From Streptomyces pacificus (GTDB lineage Bacteria; Actinomycetota; Actinomycetes; Streptomycetales; Streptomycetaceae), in assembly GCF_011766325.1 (NCBI RefSeq), contig NZ_BLLG01000020.1, forward strand, positions 52,021 to 116,020: a DNA stretch of 64,000 nt, given 5' to 3'. The notes below the pieces were generated by a model. That model was not told the DNA's origin, ran no database searches, and saw nothing but the letters and a program-made list of their open reading frames with translations. Each line of letters starts with the position of its first letter. The stretch's first letter is position 1. Position numbers and translations under genes: made by a program. This document shows, one piece after another, positions 7,572 to 14,259 of the stretch.

Positions 7572-9821
7572 TCAGGCGAACAACGCCGGGACGGTCCCCT
7601 CGTGCGCGGTGCGCAGTTCGCCCAGCGGGACGGTGAACTCGCCCTGGACCTCCACCGCGTCCCCGTCCACCACACCGATCCGGGTGGCCGGCAGGCCCCG
7701 CGCACCGCACATGTCGGTGAAGCGGAGTTCCTCGCTGCGCGGCACCGCGACGACGGCACGGCCCGGTGACTCGGAGAAGAGGAACGTGAAGGCGTCGAGG
7801 CCGTCCGGTACGACCAGCCGGGCACCCTTCCCGCCGCGCAGGCAGGACTCGGTGACCGCCTGGACCAGGCCGCCGTCGCTGAGGTCGTGGGCCGCGTCGA
7901 TCATGCCGTCCCGGGAGCCCGAGATCAGGATCTCGGCGAGCAGCCTCTCCCGGTCCAGGTCGACCTTCGGCGGCAGACCGCCGAGGTGGTCGTGGACCAC
8001 CTGCGACCAGGCCGACCCGCCGAACTCCTCGCGCGTGTCGCCCAGCAGGTAGAGCAGCAGGCCCTCCTCCGCGAAGGCGATCGGTGTGCGGCGCGCCACG
8101 TCGTCGATCACACCGAGTACGGCCACGACGGGGGTCGGGTGGATGGCCGTGTCGCCGGTCTGGTTGTAGAGGGAGACGTTGCCCCCGGTCACCGGGGTGC
8201 CCAGGTGCAGGCAGCCGTCCGCCAGACCACGGGTGGCCTCGGCGAACTGCCACATGACTGCCGGGTCCTCGGGCGAGCCGAAGTTCAGGCAGTCGGACAC
8301 GGCGAGCGGCCTGGCTCCCGAGGCCGCGACGTTGCGGTACGCCTCGGCCAGCGCGAGCTGCGCGCCCGCGTACGGGTCGAGCTTCGCGTACCGGCCGTTG
8401 CCGTCCGTCGCGAGGGCCACACCGAGGCCGGTGTCCGGGTCGATACGGACCATCCCGGCGTCCTCGGGCTGCGCGAGCACGGTGTTGCCCTGCACAAAGC
8501 GGTCGTACTGGTCCGTGATCCAGGACTTGGCGGCCTGGTTCGGTGACGCGACCAGCTTCAGCACCTGCTCGCGCAGCTCCCCGGACGTGGCCGGGCGGGG
8601 CAGCCTGCCCGCGTCGTCGGCCTGGAGCGCGTCCTGCCACTCGGGGCGGGCGTACGGGCGGTGGTACGTCGGGCCCTCGTGCGCGACGGTGCCCGGCGGC
8701 ACGTCCACGATCTGCTCGCCGTGCCAGAAGATCTCCAGCCGCTCGCCCTCCGTCACCTCGCCGATCACGGTGGCGATGACGTCCCACTTCTCGCAGATCT
8801 CCATGAAGCGCTCGACGTGCCGCGGCTCGACGATCGCGCACATGCGCTCCTGCGACTCGCTCATGAGGATCTCCTCGGGCGAGAGGGTCGCGTCGCGCAG
8901 CGGCACCGAGTCGAGGTCGACGCGCATACCGCCGGAGCCCGCGGAGGCCAGCTCGGAGGTGGCGCAGGAGAGTCCGGCGCCGCCGAGGTCCTGGATGCCG
9001 GCGACCAGCTTCTCCCGGAAGACCTCCAGGGTGCACTCGATGAGCAGCTTCTCCTGGAACGGGTCGCCGACCTGGACCGCGGGGCGCTTGGCGGGCTTGG
9101 TGTCGTCGAACGTCTCGGAGGCGAGCACGGACACGCCGCCGATGCCGTCGCCTCCGGTGCGGGCCCCGTACAGGATGACCTTGTTACCCGCGCCTGACGC
9201 CTTGGCCAGGTGGATGTCCTCGTGCTTCATGACGCCCACGCAGAGGGCGTTGACCAGCGGGTTGCCCTGGTAGCAGGAGTCGAACACGACCTCGCCGCCG
9301 ATGTTGGGCAGACCCAGGCAGTTGCCGTAGCCGCCGACGCCCGCCACGACACCGGGCAGCACGCGCTTGGTGTCGGGATGGTCCGCGGCGCCGAACCGCA
9401 GCGGGTCCATGACCGCGACCGGCCGGGCTCCCATGGCCAGGATGTCCCGGACGATGCCGCCGACACCGGTGGCCGCGCCCTGGTAGGGCTCGATGTAGCT
9501 GGGGTGGTTGTGCGACTCGACCTTGAAGGTGACCGCGTACCCCTGGCCGACGTCGACGACGCCCGCGTTCTCGCCGATGCCGACGAGCAGGGCGTCGTTC
9601 TCCGGGGCCTTCTCGCCGAACTGCTTCAGATGGACCTTGCTGCTCTTGTACGAGCAGTGCTCGGACCACATGACGGAGTACATCGCGAGCTCGGCGCCGG
9701 TCGGGCGGCGGCCGAGGATCTCTCGGATACGCGCGTACTCGTCCTCCTTGAGTCCGAGCTCCTTCCAGGGCAGCTCGGACTCGGGAGTCTCGGTTGCGTG
9801 CTTGACGGTATCCAGGGTCAC
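7572..9821 (-). CDS. purL: FGAM synthase subunit II (small-type PurL)
   Basis: ATP-dependent conversion of FGAR to FGAM in the complex with PurQ (glutaminase) and PurS. At 749 residues it is the small PurL type. Visible motifs are MYSVMWSEHCSYKSSK, VESHNHPSYIEPYQGAATGVGG, GNCLGLPNIGGE, KVILYGARTGGDGIGG, PVTGGNVSLYNQ and AHDLSDGGLVQA. The start is GTG at 9821 (VTLDTVKHATE), with AAGGAG 9 nt upstream. That GTG forms a GTGA overlap with the stop of the last of three 30-codon mini-ORFs, so translation may reach purL by coupling through the repeat array. The first five codons are duplicated in each repeat. Confidence 0.97.
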   Translation of the reverse strand: MTLDTVKHATETPESELPWKELGLKEDEYARIREILGRRPTGAELAMYSVMWSEHCSYKSSKVHLKQFGEKAPENDALLVGIGENAGVVDVGQGYAVTFKVESHNHPSYIEPYQGAATGVGGIVRDILAMGARPVAVMDPLRFGAADHPDTKRVLPGVVAGVGGYGNCLGLPNIGGEVVFDSCYQGNPLVNALCVGVMKHEDIHLAKASGAGNKVILYGARTGGDGIGGVSVLASETFDDTKPAKRPAVQVGDPFQEKLLIECTLEVFREKLVAGIQDLGGAGLSCATSELASAGSGGMRVDLDSVPLRDATLSPEEILMSESQERMCAIVEPRHVERFMEICEKWDVIATVIGEVTEGERLEIFWHGEQIVDVPPGTVAHEGPTYHRPYARPEWQDALQADDAGRLPRPATSGELREQVLKLVASPNQAAKSWITDQYDRFVQGNTVLAQPEDAGMVRIDPDTGLGVALATDGNGRYAKLDPYAGAQLALAEAYRNVAASGARPLAVSDCLNFGSPEDPAVMWQFAEATRGLADGCLHLGTPVTGGNVSLYNQTGDTAIHPTPVVAVLGVIDDVARRTPIAFAEEGLLLYLLGDTREEFGGSAWSQVVHDHLGGLPPKVDLDRERLLAEILISGSRDGMIDAAHDLSDGGLVQAVTESCLRGGKGARLVVPDGLDAFTFLFSESPGRAVVAVPRSEELRFTDMCGARGLPATRIGVVDGDAVEVQGEFTVPLGELRTAHEGTVPALFA

Positions 9822-9910
9822 GCTCGGTCGCTCCTTCGCACGCGATCGACGCAGCAGACGCGAACGAGGCGCTCACACGCTCCCTCGACCGCTCCGGTAT
9901 CCAGGGTCAC
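9818..9910 (-). CDS. Putative coupled mini-ORF 3 (repeat unit c)
   Basis: Same 30-residue peptide with one change, Gly to Glu at residue 13. The two other base differences from the sister units are silent (GTC/GTT and CGT/CGC). Its stop overlaps the true purL GTG at 9821. Confidence 0.4.
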   Translation of the reverse strand: MTLDTGAVEGACERLVRVCCVDRVRRSDRA

Positions 9911-9999
9911 GCTCGGTCGCTCCTTCGCACGCGATCGACGCAGCAGACACGGACGAGGCGCCCACACGCTCCCTCGACCGCTCCGGTATCCAGGGTCAC
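9907..9999 (-). CDS. Putative coupled mini-ORF 2 (repeat unit b)
   Basis: Identical in sequence to mini-ORF 1, with its own AAGGAG site upstream and GTGA overlaps at both ends. Two Cys in VCCVD and an Arg-rich end are the only notable features. Confidence 0.4.
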   Translation of the reverse strand: MTLDTGAVEGACGRLVRVCCVDRVRRSDRA

Positions 10000-10088
10000 G
10001 CTCGGTCGCTCCTTCGCACGCGATCGACGCAGCAGACACGGACGAGGCGCCCACACGCTCCCTCGACCGCTCCGGTATCCAGGGTCAC
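9996..10088 (-). CDS. Putative coupled mini-ORF 1 (repeat unit a)
   Basis: A 30-residue frame (VTLDTGAVEGACGRLVRVCC, then VDRVRRSDRA). Its GTG overlaps the purQ stop as GTGA and its TGA overlaps the next GTG the same way. It shares the first five residues with PurL. No homologue is recognised. It could be a re-initiation relay or just a by-product of repeat expansion. Confidence 0.4.
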   Translation of the reverse strand: MTLDTGAVEGACGRLVRVCCVDRVRRSDRA

Positions 10089-10765
10089 GTTGCGACCGTC
10101 TTCTTCAGGATCGAGGTGAAGAACCCGAGGCCGTCCGTGCCGCCGGTGCCGATGAGGGGCTCCACGGCGTGCTCCGGATGGGGCATCAGGCCGACGACGT
10201 TGCCCTCGGCGTTGGTGATGCCCGCGATGTCGCGCAGCGAGCCGTTGGGGTTCAGGTCCAGGTAGCGGAAGGCGACCCGGCCCTCGGCCTCGAGTTCGTC
10301 GAGTACCCGCTCGGCGGCGACGTAGCGGCCGTCCACGTTCTTCAGCGGTACGGAGATCTCCCGGCCCTGCTCGTACTCGGCGGTCCAGGCGGTTTCCGCG
10401 TTCTCCACTCGCAGCTTCTGGTCGCGGCAGATGAAGTGCAGGTGGTTGTTCCTGAGCATCGCACCCGGCAGCAGATGGGCCTCGGTGAGGATCTGGAAGC
10501 CGTTGCAGATACCCAGGACCGGCATCCCGGACCTCGCCTGGTCGATGACCGTTTCCATCACGGGCGAGAAGCGGGAGATGGCGCCCGCCCGGAGATAGTC
10601 GCCGTAGGAGAAGCCGCCCGCGAGGACGACCGCGTCGACCTGCTTCAGGCCCTTGTCGCGGTGCCACAGCGAAACGGGCTCGGCGCCCGCCAGGCGTACG
10701 GCGCGCAGTGCGTCCCGGTCGTCGAGCGTTCCGGGGAATGTGACGACACCGATACGAGCCGTCAC
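10085..10765 (-). CDS. purQ: FGAM synthase glutaminase subunit
   Basis: Supplies ammonia from glutamine to PurL. The 226-residue class I glutamine amidotransferase shows the oxyanion region VLAGGFSYGDYLRAGA, the nucleophile elbow GICNGFQ, and the His-Glu pair in LMPHPEHAVE. Start GTG at 10765 overlaps the purS stop as GTGA, indicating translational coupling. Its own stop overlaps the GTG of mini-ORF 1. Confidence 0.97.
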   Translation of the reverse strand: MTARIGVVTFPGTLDDRDALRAVRLAGAEPVSLWHRDKGLKQVDAVVLAGGFSYGDYLRAGAISRFSPVMETVIDQARSGMPVLGICNGFQILTEAHLLPGAMLRNNHLHFICRDQKLRVENAETAWTAEYEQGREISVPLKNVDGRYVAAERVLDELEAEGRVAFRYLDLNPNGSLRDIAGITNAEGNVVGLMPHPEHAVEPLIGTGGTDGLGFFTSILKKTVAT

Positions 10766-11007
10766 GACTCCACCTTTACGACGAAGTCCTCGATGACGGT
10801 GTTCGCGAGGAACGTCTCCGCCATCTCGTGGATACGGGCGAGAGCGGCCTCGTCGACCGGCCCGTCGACCTCGAGTTCGAAGCGCTTTCCCTGACGTACG
10901 TCCGCGATCCCCTCGAAGCCCAGGCGGGGCAGTGCGCGCTGCACCGCCTGGCCCTGCGGGTCGAGGATCTCCGGCTTGAGCATGACGTCGACGACGACGC
11001 GTGCCAC
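10762..11007 (-). CDS. purS: FGAM synthase subunit PurS
   Basis: An 81-residue structural subunit that bridges PurL and PurQ. The protein starts VARVVVDVMLKPEILDPQG and has the family middle LPRLGFEGIADVRQGKRFEL and tail FLANTVIEDFVV. A GGGAG ribosome site precedes the GTG at 11007. It is the first gene of purS-purQ-(mini-ORFs)-purL. Confidence 0.95.
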   Translation of the reverse strand: MARVVVDVMLKPEILDPQGQAVQRALPRLGFEGIADVRQGKRFELEVDGPVDEAALARIHEMAETFLANTVIEDFVVKVES

Positions 11008-11305
11008 TGGCACTCCCGGTGGTGTGGTGCTGAAGGCGGTTCCCTCAGCGTACCCGCCCAGAAATTCTACGCGCATAGATATCACGAGAACACCAGGGAA
11101 AAAACCAGGGAAAAGCCGCGCGACCTCATTGCGGAGGACACGCGGATACCATTGACTGGGCTTCCCCATATGATGCCGTCCGCTGTACAAAGGAATACAG
11201 CGGAATGCAGCATCGCCCCGCGACAGCTGGAATACCGGATTCGCCCCCGCGTCGGCACTGACCTGTGCCGACCCGGCCGGCGAACCGCAGGAAAGGACGA
11301 TATCC
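11008..11305. promoter_or_regulatory. Divergent promoter region purS / lsrL, with dyad
   Basis: This stretch is clearly A/T-richer than its surroundings (about 11060-11200). It holds an 8-bp perfect inverted repeat CCGCTGTA (11180-11187) / TACAGCGG (11196-11203) with an 8-nt gap. AT-rich DNA is the preferred target of Lsr2-type proteins, so autoregulation is plausible but unproven. A TTGACT (11152) and a TATGAT (11169) are only 11 nt apart, too close to form one promoter. Confidence 0.5.
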
Positions 11306-11635
11306 GTGGCGCAGCGCGTAGTAGTGACGCTCTCCGACGACATCGACGGCGGAGCAGCGGCGGAAACGGTTTCGTTCGGCCTGGACGGGAAGTCGTACGA
11401 GATCGACCTCAACCCCGCCAACGCGGAGAGACTGCGCACCGCCCTCGCACCCTACGTGGCGGCGGGACGCAAGGCCGCCAAGCACACGGGCAGGGGCCGC
11501 AGGGAGTACCGGCGCACCCATCTCGCACCCGACCCGGCGGCGGTCCGCGCCTGGGCGCAGTCGAACAAGATGGACGTGCCGGCGCGCGGCCGGATCCCCA
11601 AGCGCGTGTACGAAGCCTTCCGGCAGGCGAGCTGA
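11306..11635 (+). CDS. lsrL: Lsr2-family nucleoid-associated protein (LsrL-type paralogue)
   Basis: A 109-residue DNA-bridging silencer protein. The N-terminal oligomerisation domain (MAQRVVVTLSDDIDGGAAAE, then FGLDGKSYEIDL) is followed by a basic linker and a C-terminal DNA-binding domain with the minor-groove motif RGRIPKRV, the RGR hook known in Lsr2. The start is GTG at 11306. Streptomyces have two copies; from memory the one beside purS is LsrL rather than the main Lsr2, so the symbol rests on synteny. Confidence 0.9.
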   Translation: MAQRVVVTLSDDIDGGAAAETVSFGLDGKSYEIDLNPANAERLRTALAPYVAAGRKAAKHTGRGRREYRRTHLAPDPAAVRAWAQSNKMDVPARGRIPKRVYEAFRQAS

Positions 11636-11692
11636 ACACCCGCGCGCACAGCGGGAGAAGACCCCGCGGCCGGGCTCCGGCAAGAAGCCGAG

Positions 11693-11723
11693 TTGCGCTG
11701 CACCCCCGCAGGTGGGCTAGAGT
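11693..11723 (+). promoter_or_regulatory. Candidate tRNA promoter
   Basis: TTGCGC (11693-11698) and TAGAGT (11718-11723) are spaced 19 nt, about 50 nt upstream of the tRNA-Gly(TCC) gene. A second TAGAGT at 11879-11884 precedes the next tRNA. Confidence 0.45.
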
Positions 11724-11772
11724 CTGGATCACGCCGAGGGGCGAGGCCGGAAGGCCGGGCCCCACGGAGCGT

Positions 11773-11844
11773 GCGGGTGTAGTTCAGTAGCAGAACAGCC
11801 CTCTTCCAGAGGGAAGGCGCAGTGTGCAATTCCTGTCACCCGCT
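11773..11844 (+). tRNA. tRNA-Gly(TCC) with aberrant D and T arms
   Basis: The acceptor stem GCGGGTG/CACCCGC is perfect. The anticodon arm has four paired positions around the loop CTTCCAG, giving anticodon TCC. The D-loop is AGTAGCA and lacks the conserved GG (18-19). The T-arm lacks TTCNANNC: the stem GCAGT/CCTGT has a T-C mismatch where G53-C61 should be and the loop is GTGCAATT. CCA is not encoded. Both partners of the usual D-T loop contact are lost together. See finding. Confidence 0.85.
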
Positions 11845-11922
11845 CCGCACCGCGTACCGACCACCGCAGTGGATCGGGTAGAGTGATGGACGCCCCGCCA
11901 GTGAAAGTCGGGCGGCGGCAGT

Positions 11923-11995
11923 GCGGACGTGGCTCAGTTGGTAGAGCATCACCTTGCCAAGGTGAGGGTCGCGAGTTCGAATCTCGTCGTCCGCT
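11923..11995 (+). tRNA. tRNA-Gly(GCC)
   Basis: A canonical cloverleaf: acceptor GCGGACG/CGTCCGC, D-loop AGTTGGTA, anticodon loop TTGCCAA (anticodon GCC), T-loop TTCGAAT. CCA is not encoded. It is the first of two near-identical GCC copies in the window (second at 16275). Confidence 0.97.
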
Positions 11996-12002
11996 CTGGT
12001 GG

Positions 12003-12034
12003 GAAGGCCCCGGTTCTCAACAACCGGGGCCTTC
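12003..12034 (+). terminator. Hairpin terminator after tRNA-Gly
   Basis: A 13-bp perfect stem GAAGGCCCCGGTT / AACCGGGGCCTTC with loop CTCAAC, 8 nt past the tRNA. Confidence 0.9.
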
Positions 12035-12173
12035 CTCGTGTTGCCCCTCTTCGCACGCGGACCCGCCCATCGCTCCGAACGCCGGCCTGCCCCGCTGCGC
12101 CGGCCCCTCCTCTCCGCGCACCCCCCTCTCCTCCCATGTGCCGCCGCCTCCTCTCACGTGCCACCGCCGTTGC

Positions 12174-12200
12174 TGACATTTGTCATGCGCGCCGATGACA
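12174..12200 (+). promoter_or_regulatory. Operator-like triple half-site upstream of the ABC/TCS operon
   Basis: TGACATTTGTCA (12174-12185) is a perfect dyad. Its right half TGTCAT (12181-12186) forms a second dyad with ATGACA (12195-12200). The array lies about 45-70 nt upstream of the ABC ATPase start. The operon ends in a NarL/DesR-type regulator, the likely ligand. Confidence 0.65.
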
Positions 12201-12243
12201 GCACGCACTGCCGAAGGCCGCGGTCCGGCGGGACGCTGGTGCC

Positions 12244-13176
12244 ATGGACATCGATGGGCATGTGATCGAGGCCGCCGGACTGCGCCGCGGCTACCGCGGC
12301 GGGTTCGAGGCCGTGAGCGGAATCACCTTCACCGTGGGGCGCGGCGAGTTGTTCGCCCTGCTCGGGACGAACGGCGCAGGCAAGACCTCCACCGTCGAGC
12401 TGCTGGAGGGCCTGGCCGCCCCGAGCGCAGGCACCGTGCGGGTCCTGGGCCGCGACCCGTACCGCGAACGGGCGGCGGTACGGCCCCGGATCGGGGTCAT
12501 GCTCCAGGAGGGCGGCTTCCCCACCGACCTGACGGCCGTCGAAACGGTCCGGATGTGGGCCGGGTGCACCAGCGGCGCCCGCCCGTCGGAGGAGGCTCTT
12601 GAGCTCGTGGGCCTCAGCAGGCGGTCCGGGGTACGGGTCAAGCAGCTGTCCGGCGGCGAGCGGCGCAGGCTCGACCTCGCGCTGGCCCTGCTCGGCCGGC
12701 CCGAGGTCCTCTTCCTCGACGAGCCGACGACCGGTCTCGACGCCGAAGGACGGCGCGACACCTGGGAGTTGGTCCGGGACCTGCGGGACGCCGGCACGAC
12801 CGTGCTCCTGACCACGCACTACCTGGAGGAGGCGGAGAGCCTCGCCGACCGACTGGCGATCATGCACAGCGGCAGGATCGTCGCCACCGGCACCCCCGAC
12901 GAGGTGACCGCCTCCCGGCCGTCCCGTATCCGCTTCGTCCTCCCGCAGGAGGTGCCGGCCGCACGGCTGCCGCTCACGCTGCGGGCGGCCGCGGACGGGC
13001 AGCGTGTCGAGATCCGCACCCGCGAACTGCAGCGCTCGCTCGGTGAACTTCTGCGCTGGGCCGATGGGTCCGGGGTACGGCTCGACCGCCTCGACGCCCG
13101 CTCCGCCTCGCTGGAGGAGGCGTTCCTGGAGATCGCCCGCCCGGGCACGGAAACGGAGACGGCAGGGATCTTGTGA
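12244..13176 (+). CDS. ABC transporter ATP-binding protein (DrrA/CcmA type)
   Basis: The ATPase subunit of an exporter, 310 residues. Walker A GTNGAGKTS (Lys47), Q-loop MLQEGGF, signature LSGGERRRL (135-143), Walker B VLFLDE (155-160) and H-loop His192 are all present, so it should be active. The roughly 80-residue C-terminal extension is usual for the drug/lipid exporter subfamily. Start ATG 12244. It overlaps the permease gene by GTGA and is followed by a sensor kinase and regulator, which suggests envelope- or drug-responsive export. Confidence 0.93.
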   Translation: MDIDGHVIEAAGLRRGYRGGFEAVSGITFTVGRGELFALLGTNGAGKTSTVELLEGLAAPSAGTVRVLGRDPYRERAAVRPRIGVMLQEGGFPTDLTAVETVRMWAGCTSGARPSEEALELVGLSRRSGVRVKQLSGGERRRLDLALALLGRPEVLFLDEPTTGLDAEGRRDTWELVRDLRDAGTTVLLTTHYLEEAESLADRLAIMHSGRIVATGTPDEVTASRPSRIRFVLPQEVPAARLPLTLRAAADGQRVEIRTRELQRSLGELLRWADGSGVRLDRLDARSASLEEAFLEIARPGTETETAGIL

Positions 13177-14240
13177 AGGCGAGCACGACGGACACGGCCA
13201 CGGAGCCCACCGCGAACCAGGCAGACCCGGCGGACGCGGCGGACGCAGCGGGCACGGCGAACACGGCGGATACTACGGACACCCGGAACACAGGGGGCAT
13301 AGTGAATACAGCGGGCACAACCGGCACAGCGGGCGCGTCCGACACGCCGCGCTCAACGGCCGAGCATGCCGCGGACGCGGGGACCTCCGCCTCGGTGGCG
13401 CCCCCGGGCGCGGCGACTCCGGGCGCGGCGACTCCGGGCACGGCGCCCCCGGCGGCGTCAGGAACGACGAGGACCGGCACCACGGCCGCCGGACGGCTGG
13501 TCGCACTCGGCCGAGCCGAGCTGACCCTGCTCCTGCGGAACCGGACCGCGCTGTTCGTCGCACTGCTGATGCCCGTCGCGATGGTGGTCGCCCTCCGCGG
13601 GACGCTCGGCGGGATGGACCTCTCGGGCGCCGGCCTTAGTCTCGGGGAAGCCCTCATGACCGGGGGCATCGGCATGGTGCTGATCCTCGTGGTGTACCTC
13701 AACCTCACATCGGCCCTGGTGGCCCGGCGCGAGGAGCTGGTACTCAAGCGGCTGCGGACCGGCGAGCTGTCCGACGTGGAGATCCTCGCCGGGACGGCGC
13801 TGCCGGCCGCCGCGCTCGCGCTCGCGCAGATCGCCCTGATGGTTGTGGCCGGCGTCGTGCTCCTCGGTACCGACGCGCCCCGGCGGCCCGAGTTCCTGGT
13901 CGCCGGAACGGTGCTGGGCACCGTCGTGATGACGGCCCTGGCCGCCGCGACATCCGCGATCACCCGGACCGTGGAGAGCGCGCAGATCACCACCCTCCCG
14001 CTGTTCCTGGTCTCGGCGGGCGGCTCCGGGCTGTTCATCCCGCTCGGCATGCTGCCGGACCGGGTCGCGTCGGTGTGCGAACTGCTGCCGCTGACCGGTG
14101 TGATGCGACTCGTGGAGGCAGGTGTGAGCGGTGGTGCGGACACCGCACAGCTCACCGGTGATGCGCTCGGCGCGGTGGCCTGGACCGTGATCTCGGTGTT
14201 TGCTGTGCGACGGTGGTTCCGCTGGGAGCCGCGACGCTGA
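13173..14240 (+). CDS. ABC-2 type permease with low-complexity N-terminal extension
   Basis: The membrane partner of the upstream ATPase, 355 residues. About six hydrophobic segments lie between residues 125 and 345, in the ABC-2 layout. The first ~110 residues are Thr/Ala/Gly-rich low-complexity sequence (for example TANTADTTDTRNTGGIVNTA), absent from typical members. The GTG at 13173 overlaps the ATPase stop, supporting this start, although a start nearer residue 110 would give a normal permease. The extension DNA is built of degenerate GACACG/GCGGAC-like triplets, a sign of repeat expansion. Confidence 0.85.
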   Translation: MKASTTDTATEPTANQADPADAADAAGTANTADTTDTRNTGGIVNTAGTTGTAGASDTPRSTAEHAADAGTSASVAPPGAATPGAATPGTAPPAASGTTRTGTTAAGRLVALGRAELTLLLRNRTALFVALLMPVAMVVALRGTLGGMDLSGAGLSLGEALMTGGIGMVLILVVYLNLTSALVARREELVLKRLRTGELSDVEILAGTALPAAALALAQIALMVVAGVVLLGTDAPRRPEFLVAGTVLGTVVMTALAAATSAITRTVESAQITTLPLFLVSAGGSGLFIPLGMLPDRVASVCELLPLTGVMRLVEAGVSGGADTAQLTGDALGAVAWTVISVFAVRRWFRWEPRR

Positions 14241-14259
14241 CGGCGGGGAGGAACGGGGG

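Larger units (their letters stand above)
9822..10088 (-). repeat. Three tandem 89-bp units between purQ and purL
   Basis: Three units of exactly 89 bp (9822-9910, 9911-9999, 10000-10088) fill the purQ-purL junction. The two nearer purQ look identical; the unit next to purL differs at three bases. Each unit starts with a copy of the first five purL codons (GTGACCCTGGATACC) and ends with an AAGGAG ribosome site placed 9 nt before the next GTG. A fourth copy of the 15-bp start is purL itself. See the mini-ORF entries. Confidence 0.97.

Noticed and set aside
9822..10088. 89-bp units considered as an insertion sequence or attenuator stem-loop
   Set aside because: No transposase or flanking target repeats other than the purL start, and no strong terminator-type hairpin followed by T-run.
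11152..11174. TTGACT and TATGAT as a promoter for lsrL
   Set aside because: Only 11 bp apart, which cannot work as paired -35/-10 boxes.
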